DNA of 64,000 bases. Source: an uncultured Lachnospiraceae bacterium. GTDB taxonomy: Bacteria; Bacillota; Clostridia; Lachnospirales; Lachnospiraceae. Under the pieces are notes generated by a model. That model was not told the origin of the DNA, did no database searches, and saw only the letters and a program-made list of their open reading frames with translations. Made by a program: the position numbers and the translations under genes. The stretch covers positions 1 through 64,000 of the forward strand of contig CAJTUB010000008.1 in NCBI GenBank assembly GCA_910579465.1, in the 5' to 3' direction. Position 1 is the stretch's first letter. Each line of letters opens with the position of its first letter. Below, in pieces: positions 7,930 to 17,560 of the stretch.

Positions 7930-10034
7930 GCAATCAGATGTATCCGGATAAAATGGTATTCGGACTTGACATCGGGACCAGAAGCATTGTGGGAACCGTG
8001 GGCTATAAGACCGCCGGAGGGTTTACGGTGGTGGCACAGTGTACGAAGCTGCATGAGACGCGGGCGATGTTGGACGGTCAGATCCATGATATCGGCAGCG
8101 TGGCGGCGACGATTACGAAGGTCCGGAAGGAGTTAGAGCAGCAGACCGGCAGGAAGTTAAACGATGTCTGTATTGCGGCGGCAGGACGTGTGTTGCATAC
8201 GGCGTCTGCCTCTGCGGAGCTTACATTTGACGAGGAGACGGTCATTGATGCGGAAATCATTCATTCGTTAGAGATGCTCGGGGTAGAGAATGCGCATAAA
8301 AAGATGCGGGAGGAGACAAAGAACGAGGAGCATCATTTCTTCTGTGTCGCCTATACGGTGATGCATTATTACCTGAACGGCTTTATGATTACGAATCTGG
8401 AGGAGCATAAGGCACTTAAGGCAGGCGCCGAGGTGCTGGCGACCTTTCTGCCGGACGAGGTTATCGACGGGCTGTATTCCGCAGTCCAGAAGGCAGGCTT
8501 ACAGGTGGAGAACCTTACGCTTGAGCCGATTGCGGCAATGCAGGTGGCGATTCCGGAAAATTTCCGGATGCTGAACATTGCGCTTGTAGATGTCGGGGCA
8601 GGAACGTCCGATATCTGTATTACGAAGGACGGGAGCGTGATTGCATACGGCATGATACCGATGGCAGGGGATATGCTGACGGAAATCATTGCAAGAAAGC
8701 ATCTCGTGGACTTCAAACAGGCGGAGAAAATCAAACTGGAGGCTTCCGGCAAAAAGAAGACCATTACATACAAGGATATTATGGGACTGAAGCAGAAGGC
8801 AGAGCGTGAGGAGATTCTTTCCGATGTGGCGGACGGCATCCGCCAGATTACGAAGGAGGTAGCGGCACAGATTATCGCATTAAACGGCGGGAAGCCGGTG
8901 AGCGCGGTGTTTGTCGTCGGCGGTGGCGGCAAGATTACCGGCTTTACGGAGCGTCTGGCGGAGGAGCTGAAGCTGCCAAAGGAGCGTGTGGCGCTGCGCG
9001 GGATAGAGGTACTGTCTTCGGTTACGTTTTTGCAGGAGGGAATCAAGAAGGACCCGCTTTTAGTTACGCCAATCGGTATCTGCCTGAACTACTATGAACA
9101 GAGAAACAGCTTTATCTTTGTGCGTGTCAATGAGGAGCGGGTAAAGCTTTATAATAACGGAAAATTAACGATTGTGGACGCGGCGCTGCAGTGCGGTTAC
9201 CCGAACGAGAAGCTGTTTCCGGAGCGAGGGCAGGAGCTGATTTTTACCGTCAACGGCGAAACGCGTATGGTGAGGGGAGAGCCCGGCGAGGCTGCGGTGA
9301 TTTTCCTGAACGGGAAGCCGTCAGGCATCAATGCGCCGATTGTACAGAATGACGAGATTACGATAGAAGCGTCGACCACGGGGGCGCCCGGCTCCTGTAC
9401 CGTCGGGAGGCTTCCGGAGTTTAAGCAGACGTTAGCATTTATGGTGAACGGAAGCAAGGTCATCTGTCCCCGCTATATGCAGGTAAACGGGGAAATGGTT
9501 TCGGAGTATTACGAAATCAAAGAAGGGGACGCGGTTGTTTCGATGGAATATTATACATTGGAGCAGGTGCTTGCGTTTTTGGATATTGTGCCGCAGGGCA
9601 GGGTTTATGTAAACCATGTCCCGGCAGGGCCGGAGGAGAAGATATACGAAAACTTTGTAATCAACATGGATATCGAAGAACAGCTCTATCATCCGGAGCA
9701 GTATCAGGAGGAGGAGCCTTCCCCGGCGGAGGAGGAGGCTGCCGCGGGAGAGGAGCAGGGAGCGGATGCCCCGGCAGGAAGCGTGCCGCAGTCTTCTGCT
9801 CCGGGCGGGATGGAGGCGCCTGCGGCGACGGAGCTGACCGTGCTTGTCAATAACCAGCAGACGGTGTTAAAGGGAAAAAGCTCTTATCTGCTGGTGGATG
9901 TGCTGGATGTCGTTCCGTTTTCCCTGGCAGAGTCGAACGGGCGCGAGGCGGTAGTGCGGGTCAACGGGACTGCGACAAATTTCATGCAGCCGCTTGCACA
10001 GGGAGATTTGATTGAGTTATATTGGAAAGAATAA
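7926..10034 (+). CDS. FtsA-like actin-fold ATPase with C-terminal extension
   Basis: A 702-residue protein. Residues 1-375 form an actin/Hsp70-type ATPase of the FtsA/PilM group: phosphate-1 loop FGLDIGTRSIVG, phosphate-2 loop LVDVGAGTSDICI, and adenosine motif VFVVGGGGKITGF. FtsA is normally about 420 residues. Here the rest (380-702) holds additional small beta-grasp-like modules (for example FTVNGETRMVRG and TELTVLVNNQQT), a linker rich in Glu, Ala and Pro near 595-635, and a last module ending LIELYWKE. There is no C-terminal amphipathic membrane helix of the FtsA kind. The GTG start overlaps the coaE stop. Placement with coaE and walJ, away from ftsZ, argues against a canonical FtsA; the role is probably envelope- or division-related. 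Confidence 0.75.
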   Translation: MSNQMYPDKMVFGLDIGTRSIVGTVGYKTAGGFTVVAQCTKLHETRAMLDGQIHDIGSVAATITKVRKELEQQTGRKLNDVCIAAAGRVLHTASASAELTFDEETVIDAEIIHSLEMLGVENAHKKMREETKNEEHHFFCVAYTVMHYYLNGFMITNLEEHKALKAGAEVLATFLPDEVIDGLYSAVQKAGLQVENLTLEPIAAMQVAIPENFRMLNIALVDVGAGTSDICITKDGSVIAYGMIPMAGDMLTEIIARKHLVDFKQAEKIKLEASGKKKTITYKDIMGLKQKAEREEILSDVADGIRQITKEVAAQIIALNGGKPVSAVFVVGGGGKITGFTERLAEELKLPKERVALRGIEVLSSVTFLQEGIKKDPLLVTPIGICLNYYEQRNSFIFVRVNEERVKLYNNGKLTIVDAALQCGYPNEKLFPERGQELIFTVNGETRMVRGEPGEAAVIFLNGKPSGINAPIVQNDEITIEASTTGAPGSCTVGRLPEFKQTLAFMVNGSKVICPRYMQVNGEMVSEYYEIKEGDAVVSMEYYTLEQVLAFLDIVPQGRVYVNHVPAGPEEKIYENFVINMDIEEQLYHPEQYQEEEPSPAEEEAAAGEEQGADAPAGSVPQSSAPGGMEAPAATELTVLVNNQQTVLKGKSSYLLVDVLDVVPFSLAESNGREAVVRVNGTATNFMQPLAQGDLIELYWKE

Positions 10035-10073
10035 TGTTCGTACAGGGAAAGAACAAAAGAAAGAAGGGTTTTT

Positions 10074-10901
10074 GTGAAAGTATGTGCAATTGCCAGCGGG
10101 AGCAGCGGGAATTGTGTTTATATCGGACACGGAGGGACGCAGCTTCTGGTGGATGCCGGAATCAGCGCAAAGAGGATTGAGCAGGCACTGTTTTCGTTCG
10201 GGACGGCGCCGGAGACGTTGGACGGGATTCTGATTACGCATGAGCATTCCGACCATATCCAGGGAATCGGCGTCCTTGCGAGGCGGTACGGGATACCGCT
10301 GTATGCGACGGCGGAAACGCTGTGCGGGATGCTGAAGGGCAGGACAAATATAGGGCGGATTCCGGAGGAGCAGCTGCATGAGGTAACTCCGGGAGAGCAG
10401 CTTTTGTTTGGCGGGATTACCGTGACGCCGTTCCCTATCTCGCACGATGCCGGAAAGCCGGTATGCTATACGTTTGAGGCGGACGGCTGTAAGGCGGCGC
10501 TTGCAACCGACCTCGGCACCTATGATGAGCGCACGGTTACGGCGCTTGCCGACGCACAGATTCTGTATCTGGAGGCAAACCACGACGTCAATATGCTGAT
10601 GGTAGGCACCTATCCGTATTATCTGAAGCAGCGTATTCTTGGCGAGCGGGGGCATCTTTCCAACGACGCCGCGGCAAAGCTTGTCTGTGAGCTGCTGCAC
10701 CCGCAGCTGCGTTATGTGATACTGGCGCATTTAAGCAAGGAAAATAATCTTCCGGAGCTTGCGTATGAGACGGTCCGGCTTGAGCTGCAGAACGCAGTGA
10801 AGGAAAAGGAGCTTCTGATGCCGGAGCTGTTTGTGGCAAACAGGGATGTGCCGTCCAGAATGGTAAGTATCGGAGAAGAAGAAATAAAATTGTTCGCGTA
10901 A
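10074..10901 (+). CDS. walJ: WalJ/YycJ-type metallo-beta-lactamase-fold hydrolase
   Basis: A 275-residue MBL-fold protein. It opens KVCAIASGSSGNCVYI, the diagnostic start of the YycJ/WalJ family, then the metal motif THEHSDHIQGI near residue 56, HDAGKP, ATDLGTY and the HLSKENN segment near the C-terminus. In Bacillus the gene follows the WalRK two-component genes and is linked to wall homeostasis and DNA repair, with a proposed 5'-3' exonuclease activity. Here it sits 40 bases after the FtsA-like gene and is not beside walRK. The start is GTG at 10074 after GAAAGAAGG. Confidence 0.88.
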   Translation: MKVCAIASGSSGNCVYIGHGGTQLLVDAGISAKRIEQALFSFGTAPETLDGILITHEHSDHIQGIGVLARRYGIPLYATAETLCGMLKGRTNIGRIPEEQLHEVTPGEQLLFGGITVTPFPISHDAGKPVCYTFEADGCKAALATDLGTYDERTVTALADAQILYLEANHDVNMLMVGTYPYYLKQRILGERGHLSNDAAAKLVCELLHPQLRYVILAHLSKENNLPELAYETVRLELQNAVKEKELLMPELFVANRDVPSRMVSIGEEEIKLFA

Positions 10902-10929
10902 GTAAAAAAGACAGCAGGAGGAATCAACA

Positions 10930-11202
10930 ATGAAGAAAACAATTATAACGGTAGTAGGAAAGGACCGTGTCGGCATTATTGCAAAGGTATGTACGCATCT
11001 TGCGGAAAACGGGGTAAACATCCTCGATATTTCCCAGACCATTGTACAGGATTACTTTAATATGATGATGGTGGTGGACGCCAACAGTGCGAAGAAGGAG
11101 TTTCACCAGATTGCAGAGGAGCTTGCGGAGCTCGGCAAGGAAATCGGGGTTATCATAAAGGCGCAGCATGAGGATATCTTTGCGATGATGCACCGTATCT
11201 GA
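10930..11202 (+). CDS. ACT-domain protein (UPF0237 type)
   Basis: A 90-residue single ACT domain: strand KKTIITVVGKDRVGIIAKV, helix CTHLAENGVNILDISQ, then the strand YFNMMMVVDA and a second beta-alpha-beta half. ACT domains bind amino acids or similar small ligands and regulate partner enzymes. The gene is 57 bases upstream of a DUF711 gene, a pairing conserved across many Firmicutes and archaea, so it is probably a regulator or partner of that protein. RBS CAGGAGGAATC. Confidence 0.88.
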   Translation: MKKTIITVVGKDRVGIIAKVCTHLAENGVNILDISQTIVQDYFNMMMVVDANSAKKEFHQIAEELAELGKEIGVIIKAQHEDIFAMMHRI

Positions 11203-11259
11203 GCGCAGTAAAACGCCCCGGAGAAGGCGGCGGATTTGAAAGGAAGAAAGGGAAAAAGC

Positions 11260-12624
11260 ATGATTAATATCCATGAAGTGATAGAAACCAACCAGATGAT
11301 TGAAAAGGAAAATCTGGATGTGCGCACGATTACGCTCGGAATCAGTCTGTTAGATTGCATTGACAGTAATTTAGAGGAATTAAACCGTAAAATTTATGAA
11401 AAAATAACAACAAAGGCAAAAAATCTCGTAGCAGTCGGAGAGAGTCTGGAAAAGGAGTTCGGGATTCCGATTGTAAATAAGCGGATTTCCGTTACGCCGG
11501 CTGCGCTGGTGGGCGCTTCTGCCTGCAGAAGCCCGGAGGATTTTGCTGCGATTGCCAAGAACCTTGACCGTGCGGCAAAGACCGTCGGCGTCAACTTTCT
11601 CGGCGGCTATTCGGCGTTAGTCTGCAAGGGCATGACGGAAGCGGACAGGCTGTTAATCGAGTCGATTCCGCAGGCGCTTTCGGAAACGGAGCGCGTCTGT
11701 TCCTCCGTCAATGTCGGCTCCACGCGGACCGGCATCAATATGGATGCCGTGCGTCTGATGGGGGAAATCGTGGTAAAGACCGCGGAGGCGACGAAGGAAA
11801 GGGACTCGCTCGGCTGTGCCAAGCTGGTTGTATTCTGTAACGCACCGGACGACAACCCGTTTATGGCGGGCGCCTTCCACGGCGTGACCGAGGCGGACGC
11901 CATTATCAACGTAGGCGTCAGTGGTCCGGGCGTTGTGAAAACGGCGCTTTCCGCAGTCCGGGGGGCAGATTTCGGCACACTTTGCGAAACGATTAAAAAG
12001 ACGGCGTTCAAAATTACCCGTGTGGGTCAGCTTGTGGCTTCCGAGGCGTCAAAGGCGCTCGGCGTTCCGTTTGGTATCGTGGATTTATCGCTTGCACCGA
12101 CGCCGGCAGTCGGCGATTCCGTTGCGGAGATTTTGCAGGAAATCGGTCTGGAGTTTCCGGGTGCGCCTGGGACGACTGCGGCGCTTGCCCTGTTAAATGA
12201 CCAGGTAAAGAAGGGCGGCGTCATGGCTTCCTCCTATGTGGGAGGGCTGAGCGGCGCATTTATCCCGGTCAGCGAGGACCAGGGAATGATTGACGCCGTA
12301 CAGGCGGGTGCGCTTACGTTGGAAAAGTTAGAGGCGATGACCTGTGTCTGCTCGGTAGGTCTGGATATGATTGCAATTCCGGGGGATACTACGGCGGCAA
12401 CAGTGTCCGGGATTATTGCGGATGAAATGGCAATTGGCATGATTAATGCAAAGACAACGGCGGTACGTCTGATTCCGGTCATCGGAAAGACGGTAGGCGA
12501 CATCGTGGAATTTGGCGGATTACTCGGCTATGCGCCGATTATGCCGGTCAATCCTTTTTCCTGTGACGCGTTTATCAAACGGAGCGGCAGGATTCCGGCG
12601 CCGATTCACAGCTTTAAGAATTAG
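11260..12624 (+). CDS. PFL family protein (DUF711/UPF0210)
   Basis: A 454-residue cytosolic protein matching the DUF711 family by its start NIHEVIETNQMI, by the segment SVNVGSTRTGINMDAVRLMG, and by a Gly/Ala-rich C-terminal half (GGLLGYAPIMPVNPFSCDAF). The family is structurally linked to pyruvate-formate-lyase-like barrels, but no glycyl radical motif is seen and no reaction is established. The pair with the ACT gene is the main functional hint. Start ATG 11260 follows AGGAAGAAAGGG; an in-frame start at 11236 has no ribosome site. Confidence 0.85.
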   Translation: MINIHEVIETNQMIEKENLDVRTITLGISLLDCIDSNLEELNRKIYEKITTKAKNLVAVGESLEKEFGIPIVNKRISVTPAALVGASACRSPEDFAAIAKNLDRAAKTVGVNFLGGYSALVCKGMTEADRLLIESIPQALSETERVCSSVNVGSTRTGINMDAVRLMGEIVVKTAEATKERDSLGCAKLVVFCNAPDDNPFMAGAFHGVTEADAIINVGVSGPGVVKTALSAVRGADFGTLCETIKKTAFKITRVGQLVASEASKALGVPFGIVDLSLAPTPAVGDSVAEILQEIGLEFPGAPGTTAALALLNDQVKKGGVMASSYVGGLSGAFIPVSEDQGMIDAVQAGALTLEKLEAMTCVCSVGLDMIAIPGDTTAATVSGIIADEMAIGMINAKTTAVRLIPVIGKTVGDIVEFGGLLGYAPIMPVNPFSCDAFIKRSGRIPAPIHSFKN

Positions 12625-12636
12625 GAGGCAGAACAG

Positions 12637-14100
12637 ATGCTTGCAGAACTGGAAGCAATCGATTACAAAAACGTACTGTATTATTTTTCGGAATTGTCGG
12701 CAATTCCGCACGGCTCCGGGAATACCGGGGGGATTGCGGATTATCTGGAGAATTTTTTAAAGGAACGGAACATACGTTATATCCGGGATGCCGCGGATAA
12801 CATCATCTGTTATCAGGCTGCCACTCCGGGGTATGAGGCGTCCGGGACGGTGATTCTGCAGGGGCATATGGATATGGTCTGTGCAAAGGAAGCGGATTCT
12901 GCCCATGACTTTTTAAAGGACGGCATAAGGCTTTTGACAGACGGCGAATGGCTGTTTGCAGATAAGACGACGCTTGGCGGGGATGACGGAATTGCAGTGG
13001 CGTATTGTATGGCATTGCTTTCTGATGAAACGCTGCAGCATCCGGCACTGGAAATTGTGCTTACAACGGATGAGGAGACCGGGATGAACGGGGCAAAGGC
13101 ACTGGAAGCATCGGCGTTTTCCGGAAAATATATGATTAACCTTGACTCCGAGGAAGAGAATGTGGTACTCTGTGGATGTGCCGGTGGAGCGCGGATGACG
13201 GGGAAGCTTCCGTTAAAGCGGATTCCGGCGGCAGGAACGACGGTAAAGGTAACGGCGTGCGGTCTTGCCGGGGGCCATTCCGGCGTGGAAATCGATAAAA
13301 ACAGGACGAACGCTATCCTGCTTCTGGCAAGATATCTGTTTACCTTAAGAGAGCAGGTTCCGTTTTTGCTGGCGGATTTTTCGGGAGGACAGAAGGATAA
13401 TGCGATTCCGAGAGAGGCAGAGGCGCTTCTTTTGTTCCCGGAGGGGCTGCAGGATGAGGACAGGAAGAAGGCGGAGGAGACTGCTGCCGGTCTGATGGCA
13501 GAGCTTCGTGCGGCGGAGCCCGAGGTTCTTCTGCGGTTTTCGGTGCAGGAGGAGACGGCGGAGGAAGTAGCAGTGCTGCATCCGGTTTCTTTTGAAAAGC
13601 TGCTTTGTCTTTTTCTGCATGCACCGGACGGGGTACAGGTAAGGAGCGCAGAGATTCCGGGTCTGGTGGAGAGTTCCTTAAATCTCGGCGTCTGCCGTAC
13701 GGGAGCGCAGGAGGTTTCGCTCTGCTGGGCGTTGCGCAGCAGCAAAAAAAGCTATCTGTCCTTTTTAAAGGAAAAGCTTGCATATCTGATTGATTTTCTG
13801 GGCGGAGACTGGAAGGTGTCCGGGGAATATCCGGCATGGGAATACAACGAAGAGTCGAAGCTCCGGGAGATTTATTCCGAGGCGTACCTCTCCCTGACCG
13901 GGAAGCGCCCGGAGACTGCCGTGATTCATGCAGGGCTTGAGTGCGGGATTTTTGCGGAAAAGCTTCCGGGACTGGATATGATAGCGATTGGTCCGGAGAT
14001 GCGGGACGTCCACACGCCGGAGGAGAAGCTGAACATCGCTTCGGCACTGCGGATTTACCGGCTGTTGGAGAAAATACTTGCAGATGGCAGGATATCGTGA
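12637..14100 (+). CDS. pepD: Aminoacyl-histidine dipeptidase (M20 family)
   Basis: A 487-residue M20-type metallopeptidase of the PepD/carnosinase-like group that cleaves Xaa-His dipeptides and other small peptides in the cytosol. Motifs in order are AIPHGSGN near residue 23, the first metal site QGHMDMVCAK, the bridging Asp in LGGDDGIAVAY, the catalytic acid TTDEETGMNGA, the lid-domain GGHSGVEID, and the C-terminal HAGLECGIF and GPEMRDVHTPEE. All expected ligands are present and the length is standard for PepD. RBS TTAGGAGG lies just after the DUF711 stop. Confidence 0.93.
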   Translation: MLAELEAIDYKNVLYYFSELSAIPHGSGNTGGIADYLENFLKERNIRYIRDAADNIICYQAATPGYEASGTVILQGHMDMVCAKEADSAHDFLKDGIRLLTDGEWLFADKTTLGGDDGIAVAYCMALLSDETLQHPALEIVLTTDEETGMNGAKALEASAFSGKYMINLDSEEENVVLCGCAGGARMTGKLPLKRIPAAGTTVKVTACGLAGGHSGVEIDKNRTNAILLLARYLFTLREQVPFLLADFSGGQKDNAIPREAEALLLFPEGLQDEDRKKAEETAAGLMAELRAAEPEVLLRFSVQEETAEEVAVLHPVSFEKLLCLFLHAPDGVQVRSAEIPGLVESSLNLGVCRTGAQEVSLCWALRSSKKSYLSFLKEKLAYLIDFLGGDWKVSGEYPAWEYNEESKLREIYSEAYLSLTGKRPETAVIHAGLECGIFAEKLPGLDMIAIGPEMRDVHTPEEKLNIASALRIYRLLEKILADGRIS

Positions 14101-14119
14101 TATTCTTTGGAGAGAGTTT

Positions 14120-15172
14120 ATGAAGAAGAAAAAAAAGAAGAAAACGCTGGAGACCCTCGTACTGGGTGTTGCCGCATTTGTGGCAGTAACGGCAGCGGCC
14201 CTGTTGTTCCTTTTTTACACGTCGGCTGGCAAAAGACTGACATCGAAGGCAGTAGCAGGGTATCTGCACGGGGCGGTAAACTATGTTGCAGGGGATACAA
14301 AGCCTCCTGCCGGGAAAGAAAATAACAATGGGACGGAAAATCAGGGTGGAAAGGAAGAACAGGGGGAGAAGACTCCGGAAAATCAGAAGGAGCTGTATCA
14401 TATCCTGCTGTTAGGAGAGGAGGCAATCGGCTCTTCTGCCGGGAAGGGAAGGACCGACGCCATTTTACTGGTTACGGTGGATGCTGCTGCCAAAAGGATT
14501 TCGGTAACCTCTATTCTGCGTGATACCTATGTGGAGCCGGACGGGATGAATCCGTGCAAAATCAACGCGGTATATGCAAGGCTCGGGGTAAGGGGCCTGT
14601 ATGAGATTTTGTACGAGAAGCTCGGCGTATGGCCGGATGGCTATGCCAAGGTCGGCTTTGACAGTTTTGAGAAGATAATTGATTTGCTCGGAGGGGCAGA
14701 GGTAACTTTAACGGAGGAAGAAGCGCGTTACCTGAATACGCATAATTATATTTCCAAAAAGGAATACCGGAATGTAAAAAGCGGGACGCAGGTGCTGAAC
14801 GGAAACCAGACGCTTGGCTACTGCCGCGTGCGGTATGTGGCAAACTGTAACGGGACAAAGCACGATTACGGGCGGACGGAACGGCAGCGTATGGTATTAA
14901 AGAACCTGTTTGAGCGTTATAAGTCGGCAGGTGTTACAAAATGGGCAAAGATACTGAAAGAAGCGCTTGGATATATAGAAACTGATATTACCGAAAAGAC
15001 GCTTGAAAATCTCATTTATGCAGTATACAGCAACGGGATTAAGACAATGGAGCAGCATCAGCTGCCTGCAAAGGGAACATATGAAGAACCAAAAGCTGTC
15101 GGGAGTGTCACCAGCCCTCTGGTTGTGGACTGGAAAACGAACAGGGAGCTGTTTTGGAAGGCTTTGGAGTAA
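14120..15172 (+). CDS. LytR-CpsA-Psr (LCP) family protein, first of two
   Basis: A 350-residue protein with a Lys-rich cytoplasmic start (about 10 residues), one membrane segment near 12-35 (LGVAAFVAVTAAALLFLFY), a Gly/Asn/Glu-rich linker, then the extracellular LCP domain from about 90. LCP signatures are GKGRTDAILLVTVD, ILRDTYVE, KINAVYARLG, GFDSFEKIIDLLGG, NGNQTLGYCRVRY and GRTERQRMV. LCP enzymes transfer undecaprenyl-linked glycopolymers to peptidoglycan. The start at ATG 14120 follows TTTGGAGAG inside the tail-to-head junction with pepD; the longer frame from 14078 lacks a ribosome site. Confidence 0.92.
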   Translation: MKKKKKKKTLETLVLGVAAFVAVTAAALLFLFYTSAGKRLTSKAVAGYLHGAVNYVAGDTKPPAGKENNNGTENQGGKEEQGEKTPENQKELYHILLLGEEAIGSSAGKGRTDAILLVTVDAAAKRISVTSILRDTYVEPDGMNPCKINAVYARLGVRGLYEILYEKLGVWPDGYAKVGFDSFEKIIDLLGGAEVTLTEEEARYLNTHNYISKKEYRNVKSGTQVLNGNQTLGYCRVRYVANCNGTKHDYGRTERQRMVLKNLFERYKSAGVTKWAKILKEALGYIETDITEKTLENLIYAVYSNGIKTMEQHQLPAKGTYEEPKAVGSVTSPLVVDWKTNRELFWKALE

Positions 15173-15199
15173 GGATAGAAGGAGAAAAGGTGAGAAGCC

Positions 15200-16681
15200 A
15201 TGAAAGAGGAAGGACAGTCTATATTCGATGAATTTGAAACCGATGAAGAAACCGGAGAGGTAATGATTCCGCGTGCAACAGTAGGCGTAGCACCGGATTT
15301 AGACGAGGCTTCTTCTGCTCCGGCTGTCGAAGAGAAGGCATCCGAGGAAGGTGCTGCAGGGCAGGAAACGGACGAGGAGCTTCCGGTGCTGCAGTTTGAT
15401 TTTGACTTCGGGGAAGAGGAGTTTGCGGCTCCGTCGCAGGCATCCGAGGAAGATATGGTTCTGCAGGGAATCGACGAAGCCCTTGCGGCACAGATGGCGG
15501 CAAGCCTCGGGCCGGAGGAACCGGTGCAGGACGTGCAGAACGGGAAGAAGAAAAAGGAACCGAAGAACAAAAAGGAAGCAAAAGGAAAAACGGAACCGAA
15601 GAAAAAGAAGAACCTGTGGACAAGGATTCCGCTCTGGTGCCGTATTACGATGATTTCGGTGTGCTCGCTCTGCCTGGTCTGCGGACTGCTCATCGGGACG
15701 AAGCCGGGAAGAAAGATTATCTACGGATTGATTGCAGAGTATATTGACAGGAATGTTGTCAGGGAAGATATTACGCCGTATCCGCAGCCGACGTTGACCC
15801 CGGAGCTTCCGCAGCCGACCGGCTCTGTAGATAATCCGCTGACACCGGGCGCTACGGAGGGACCTACGCCGACAGTCAAGCCGCGCAAGGAGGATTACTG
15901 CTATAATATCCTTTTAATCGGCGAGGAAGCACTGGAGTATTTTGGCGGAAGCCGTTCCGATACCATGATTATATTTTCCATCAATTCCAAGGAAAAGAAG
16001 ATGCATATGACCTCGCTGATGAGAGATATGTATGTGCAGATTCCAGGCTATGCGGATAATAAGTTAAATGCCGCATACAGCTTTGGCGGGACAAAGCTTC
16101 TGATTGAGACAATCGAGCTGAACTTCCAGGTTAAAATCGATGGCTATGTCAAGGTCGGGTTTGACGATTTTGAATGGATTATTGACCGGCTGGGCGGCGT
16201 CGAGCTCACCCTGACGGCAGAGGAAGCGGAGTATTTGAGGACGACGCGCTATATTACCAATCCGGCTTACCGGAATGTGGTAGCGGGGACACAGAGGATG
16301 AACGGGAACCAGGTGCTCGGCTATTGCCGTGTACGCTATGTCCCGACGGCAAACGGCACACACAGCGATTTCGGGCGTACCGAACGCCAGCGGCTGGTAT
16401 TGTCGAAGCTTTTTGAGCAATATAAGGACAGTAATATTTTTACCCTGCTCAGTATTATGAATGACTGTCTGCCGAGGGTAAGGACGGATGTGTCAAAGGC
16501 GGATATGCAGGAATTGCTGCAGACGGTGGTAGAGAACCGTATGTTAAGTCTGGATACCCTGCGGATTCCGGTAGCGGGGACCTTTGAAGATGTATTTGTC
16601 GGAAAAAGCGAGGTAATCCAGGTAAAATGGCCGAAAAATATTGAGGTGTTGCACGGGTTTATTTTCGGGACGGAGGAGTAA
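15200..16681 (+). CDS. LCP family protein, second of two
   Basis: A 493-residue paralogue of the preceding gene. It differs by a long acidic cytoplasmic N-terminus (residues 1-110: FDEFETDEETGEV and further Glu-rich text), a Lys-rich stretch, a membrane segment near 148-170 (MISVCSLCLVCGLLIG), and a Pro/Thr-rich linker before the LCP domain at about 225. The domain motifs match: GGSRSDTMIIFSIN, SLMRDMYVQIPGY, GFDDFEWIIDRLGG, NGNQVLGYCRVRY and GRTERQRLV. Tandem LCP paralogues often serve different acceptor polymers. The acidic N-terminus could be a protein-binding or regulatory arm. Confidence 0.92.
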   Translation: MKEEGQSIFDEFETDEETGEVMIPRATVGVAPDLDEASSAPAVEEKASEEGAAGQETDEELPVLQFDFDFGEEEFAAPSQASEEDMVLQGIDEALAAQMAASLGPEEPVQDVQNGKKKKEPKNKKEAKGKTEPKKKKNLWTRIPLWCRITMISVCSLCLVCGLLIGTKPGRKIIYGLIAEYIDRNVVREDITPYPQPTLTPELPQPTGSVDNPLTPGATEGPTPTVKPRKEDYCYNILLIGEEALEYFGGSRSDTMIIFSINSKEKKMHMTSLMRDMYVQIPGYADNKLNAAYSFGGTKLLIETIELNFQVKIDGYVKVGFDDFEWIIDRLGGVELTLTAEEAEYLRTTRYITNPAYRNVVAGTQRMNGNQVLGYCRVRYVPTANGTHSDFGRTERQRLVLSKLFEQYKDSNIFTLLSIMNDCLPRVRTDVSKADMQELLQTVVENRMLSLDTLRIPVAGTFEDVFVGKSEVIQVKWPKNIEVLHGFIFGTEE

Positions 16682-16726
16682 GGAAGGCCGGAGAACATAG
16701 ACGGCGGAGTTTGGAGGAGAAGGAAA

Positions 16727-17530
16727 ATGGAAATTCAGCTTTGGAGGGAGCTGCTTGAGCCTTATGCGCTTGCGGTAGACGAGGTGGTTGTCAAGTTTGA
16801 GCATCTGATTGACGCATACCGCAAAAGCGGCAGCTATTCACCGATTGAACAGGTAAAGGGACGGGTAAAGTCCATTTCCAGTATTCTGGAAAAGTGCCAG
16901 AAGAAGGGGATTGAGTTCGGTGAATTCGAGCAGTATATTGAAGATATTGCGGGAATCCGTGTGATCTGCCAGTTTACTGAGGATATTTACAGGGTAGTGG
17001 ATATTATCCGGAATCGTGCGGATATGCAGGTAAAAGAGGAGAAGGATTATCTGGTCAATGTAAAGGACAGCGGCTACCGCAGTTATCACATTATTGCCTA
17101 TTATACGGTGGAGACCCTGCGCGGGCCGAAGCGTCTGCAGATAGAGATGCAGATCCGGACGCTTGCGATGAACTTCTGGGCTACGATTGAGCATTCCCTG
17201 CAGTACAAGTATAAGAAGAATATGCCGGAGAATTTAAGACAGCGTCTTCACAATGCAGCGGAGGCAATCGTGACGTTAGATAAAGAGATGGCATCGGTGC
17301 GGGATGAAATCATGGATGCCCAGAATTCGTTTAACCGGAAGGCGGTGCTGGTAGCGGATATTCTGACGAATATCCAGAATCTGTACAAAATAGCAAATAA
17401 AAAGGAAGTTGTAAAAATACAGGATGAGTTTTTCCGGGTGTATCAGGAGGCCGATTTGTCGAAGCTCGAGCATTTCGGCAAGGATCTGGATGTCATAGCG
17501 GAAGGCTATCGCGCGCAGAGTCTGCGGTAG
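16727..17530 (+). CDS. Small alarmone synthetase (RelQ type)
   Basis: A 267-residue (p)ppGpp synthetase with a single RelA/SpoT synthetase domain and no hydrolase, TGS or ACT parts. Key segments are GRVKSISSILEKCQKKG, YIEDIAGIRVICQF, the substrate loop VKDSGYRSYHIIAYY, and EMQIRTLAMNFWATIEHSLQYKY. The C-terminus is helical, as in RelQ, where it builds the tetramer. It transfers pyrophosphate from ATP to GTP or GDP during stress. It follows the LCP gene by 45 bases with RBS GGAGGAGAAGG, so it may be co-transcribed with wall-assembly genes. Confidence 0.92.
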   Translation: MEIQLWRELLEPYALAVDEVVVKFEHLIDAYRKSGSYSPIEQVKGRVKSISSILEKCQKKGIEFGEFEQYIEDIAGIRVICQFTEDIYRVVDIIRNRADMQVKEEKDYLVNVKDSGYRSYHIIAYYTVETLRGPKRLQIEMQIRTLAMNFWATIEHSLQYKYKKNMPENLRQRLHNAAEAIVTLDKEMASVRDEIMDAQNSFNRKAVLVADILTNIQNLYKIANKKEVVKIQDEFFRVYQEADLSKLEHFGKDLDVIAEGYRAQSLR

Positions 17531-17560
17531 CCTTTGGCACGGGACGGACAGGAGGACGGT

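Noticed and set aside
8369..9046. 225-residue reverse open frame inside the FtsA-like gene
   Set aside because: Ser-rich antisense shadow with no start signal.
13340..14401. Long reverse-strand open frame of 353 residues
   Set aside because: It is opposite pepD and an LCP gene, has Pro/Ser/Arg-rich nonsense composition and no ribosome site; a shadow of GC-rich coding.
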